Assembly: GCA_030737835.1 (NCBI GenBank)
Contig: JAUJYN010000077.1
Span: 59,698-123,697, forward strand
Origin: Acorus gramineus
Lineage: Eukaryota; Streptophyta; Magnoliopsida; Acorales; Acoraceae
Direction of reading: 5' to 3'
DNA length: 64,000 bases
The notes under the pieces were generated by a model. The model had not been told where the DNA came from. It did not search any database and saw only the letters and a list, made by a program, of their open reading frames with translations. Position numbers and translations under genes: made by a program. Each line of letters opens with the position of its first letter. Position 1 is the first letter of the stretch. Of this stretch, positions 63,711 through 64,000 are shown piece by piece.

Positions 63711-64000
63711 CTGTTTTTAGAGGAAAACACAAAACATGTCACCGTCTCCAGGCTCTTGAAATGCTACAATAGGTACAAAATGTACACCAATCACGTGCAA
63801 ATTACTTCAACTATCCCATGGGAGTTGTAATAAAAATCGGATCATCAAAAGGATCTTCTATCACTAACCATTTTCCTAATTCTGATGCTGCAGATTCTAA
63901 TTTGTACATTATTTCATCATGTATACTCCTTTACATCATTTAAATCCAAAGGTTCATTTATATATGTTTGATTCCCCTTTTAAGTTCCAACTCCTCAACC
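63711..64000 (-). other. TIC20 intron or upstream sequence
   Basis: Begins with the splice acceptor and a pyrimidine-rich tract (TTTTGTGTTTTCCTC on the minus strand). It is homologous to 8120-8390, 40190-40450 and 53375-53640, so intron sequence was duplicated together with the relics. No further exon recognised. Confidence 0.5.

Noticed and set aside
63711..63732. Start of TIC20 at 63732
   Set aside because: The codon there is TTG, not ATG, and the sequence immediately upstream of 63710 is a good splice acceptor; I take it as intron.

Overview
This window is plant nuclear DNA, almost certainly from an angiosperm. It is AT-rich, the plant genes are intron-poor or have short AT-rich introns, it holds Cf/EIX-type leucine-rich-repeat receptor-like proteins (RLPs) and a chloroplast-import TIC20 gene, and it is dense in plant transposon families (LINE, Copia, Gypsy, hAT, CACTA, MULE-like foldback, Tourist-like MITEs). 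I cannot name the species from the sequence.

The backbone is a tandem array of RLP genes, all on the + strand. RLP1 (1464-4487), RLP3 (33345-36371) and RLP5 (58653-61682) are intact, each about 1007-1009 residues with about 30 LRRs. RLP2 (18392-21094) is broken by an internal deletion with a filler-derived stop codon and by a 4-bp tail deletion. RLP4 (46475-49370) is broken by an LRR deletion and frameshift and has lost most of its promoter. A sixth copy survives only as a 3' stub (22699-22876). The repeat unit is about 12 kb without insertions. Each inter-RLP interval also carries decayed minus-strand fragments of TIC20, and the one well-preserved TIC20 coding exon lies at the right end (63055-63710). 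The ancestral duplicated unit was therefore probably an RLP plus a converging TIC20.

Region by region: 1-760 is the 3' end of a LINE (RNase H, poly(A)). 761-4487 is a CACTA end, promoter and RLP1. 4488-12179 is RLP1 flank with two MULE-like foldback elements, a Tourist-like MITE and TIC20 relics. 12180-12655 is a 476-bp hAT MITE. 12795-17180 is a hAT element with an intron-containing, frameshifted transposase and GC-rich subterminal palindromes. 17181-21094 is a CACTA fragment and RLP2. 21095-25986 is flank, the RLP stub and adjacent MITEs. 25987-30819 is a Copia element with an intact pol but little gag. 31154-31781 is a solo LTR. 33345-36371 is RLP3. 36372-46430 is flank with two foldbacks, a MITE, TIC20 relics, a 2,055-bp palindrome-rich element carrying a two-exon gene, CACTA and Gypsy fragments and a truncated LTR. 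46475-49370 is RLP4. 49371-58652 is flank resembling the RLP1-RLP2 interval. 58653-61682 is RLP5, and 61683-64000 is flank plus TIC20.

The intact RLPs are predicted plasma-membrane immune receptors without a kinase, expected from the known family to signal with SOBIR1/BAK1-type kinases. A pair of W-box cores and a TATA box recur upstream of RLP1, 2, 3 and 5. Because the units are paralogous, empty sites in one unit date and delimit transposon insertions in another, which supports most of the mobile-element boundaries given here.
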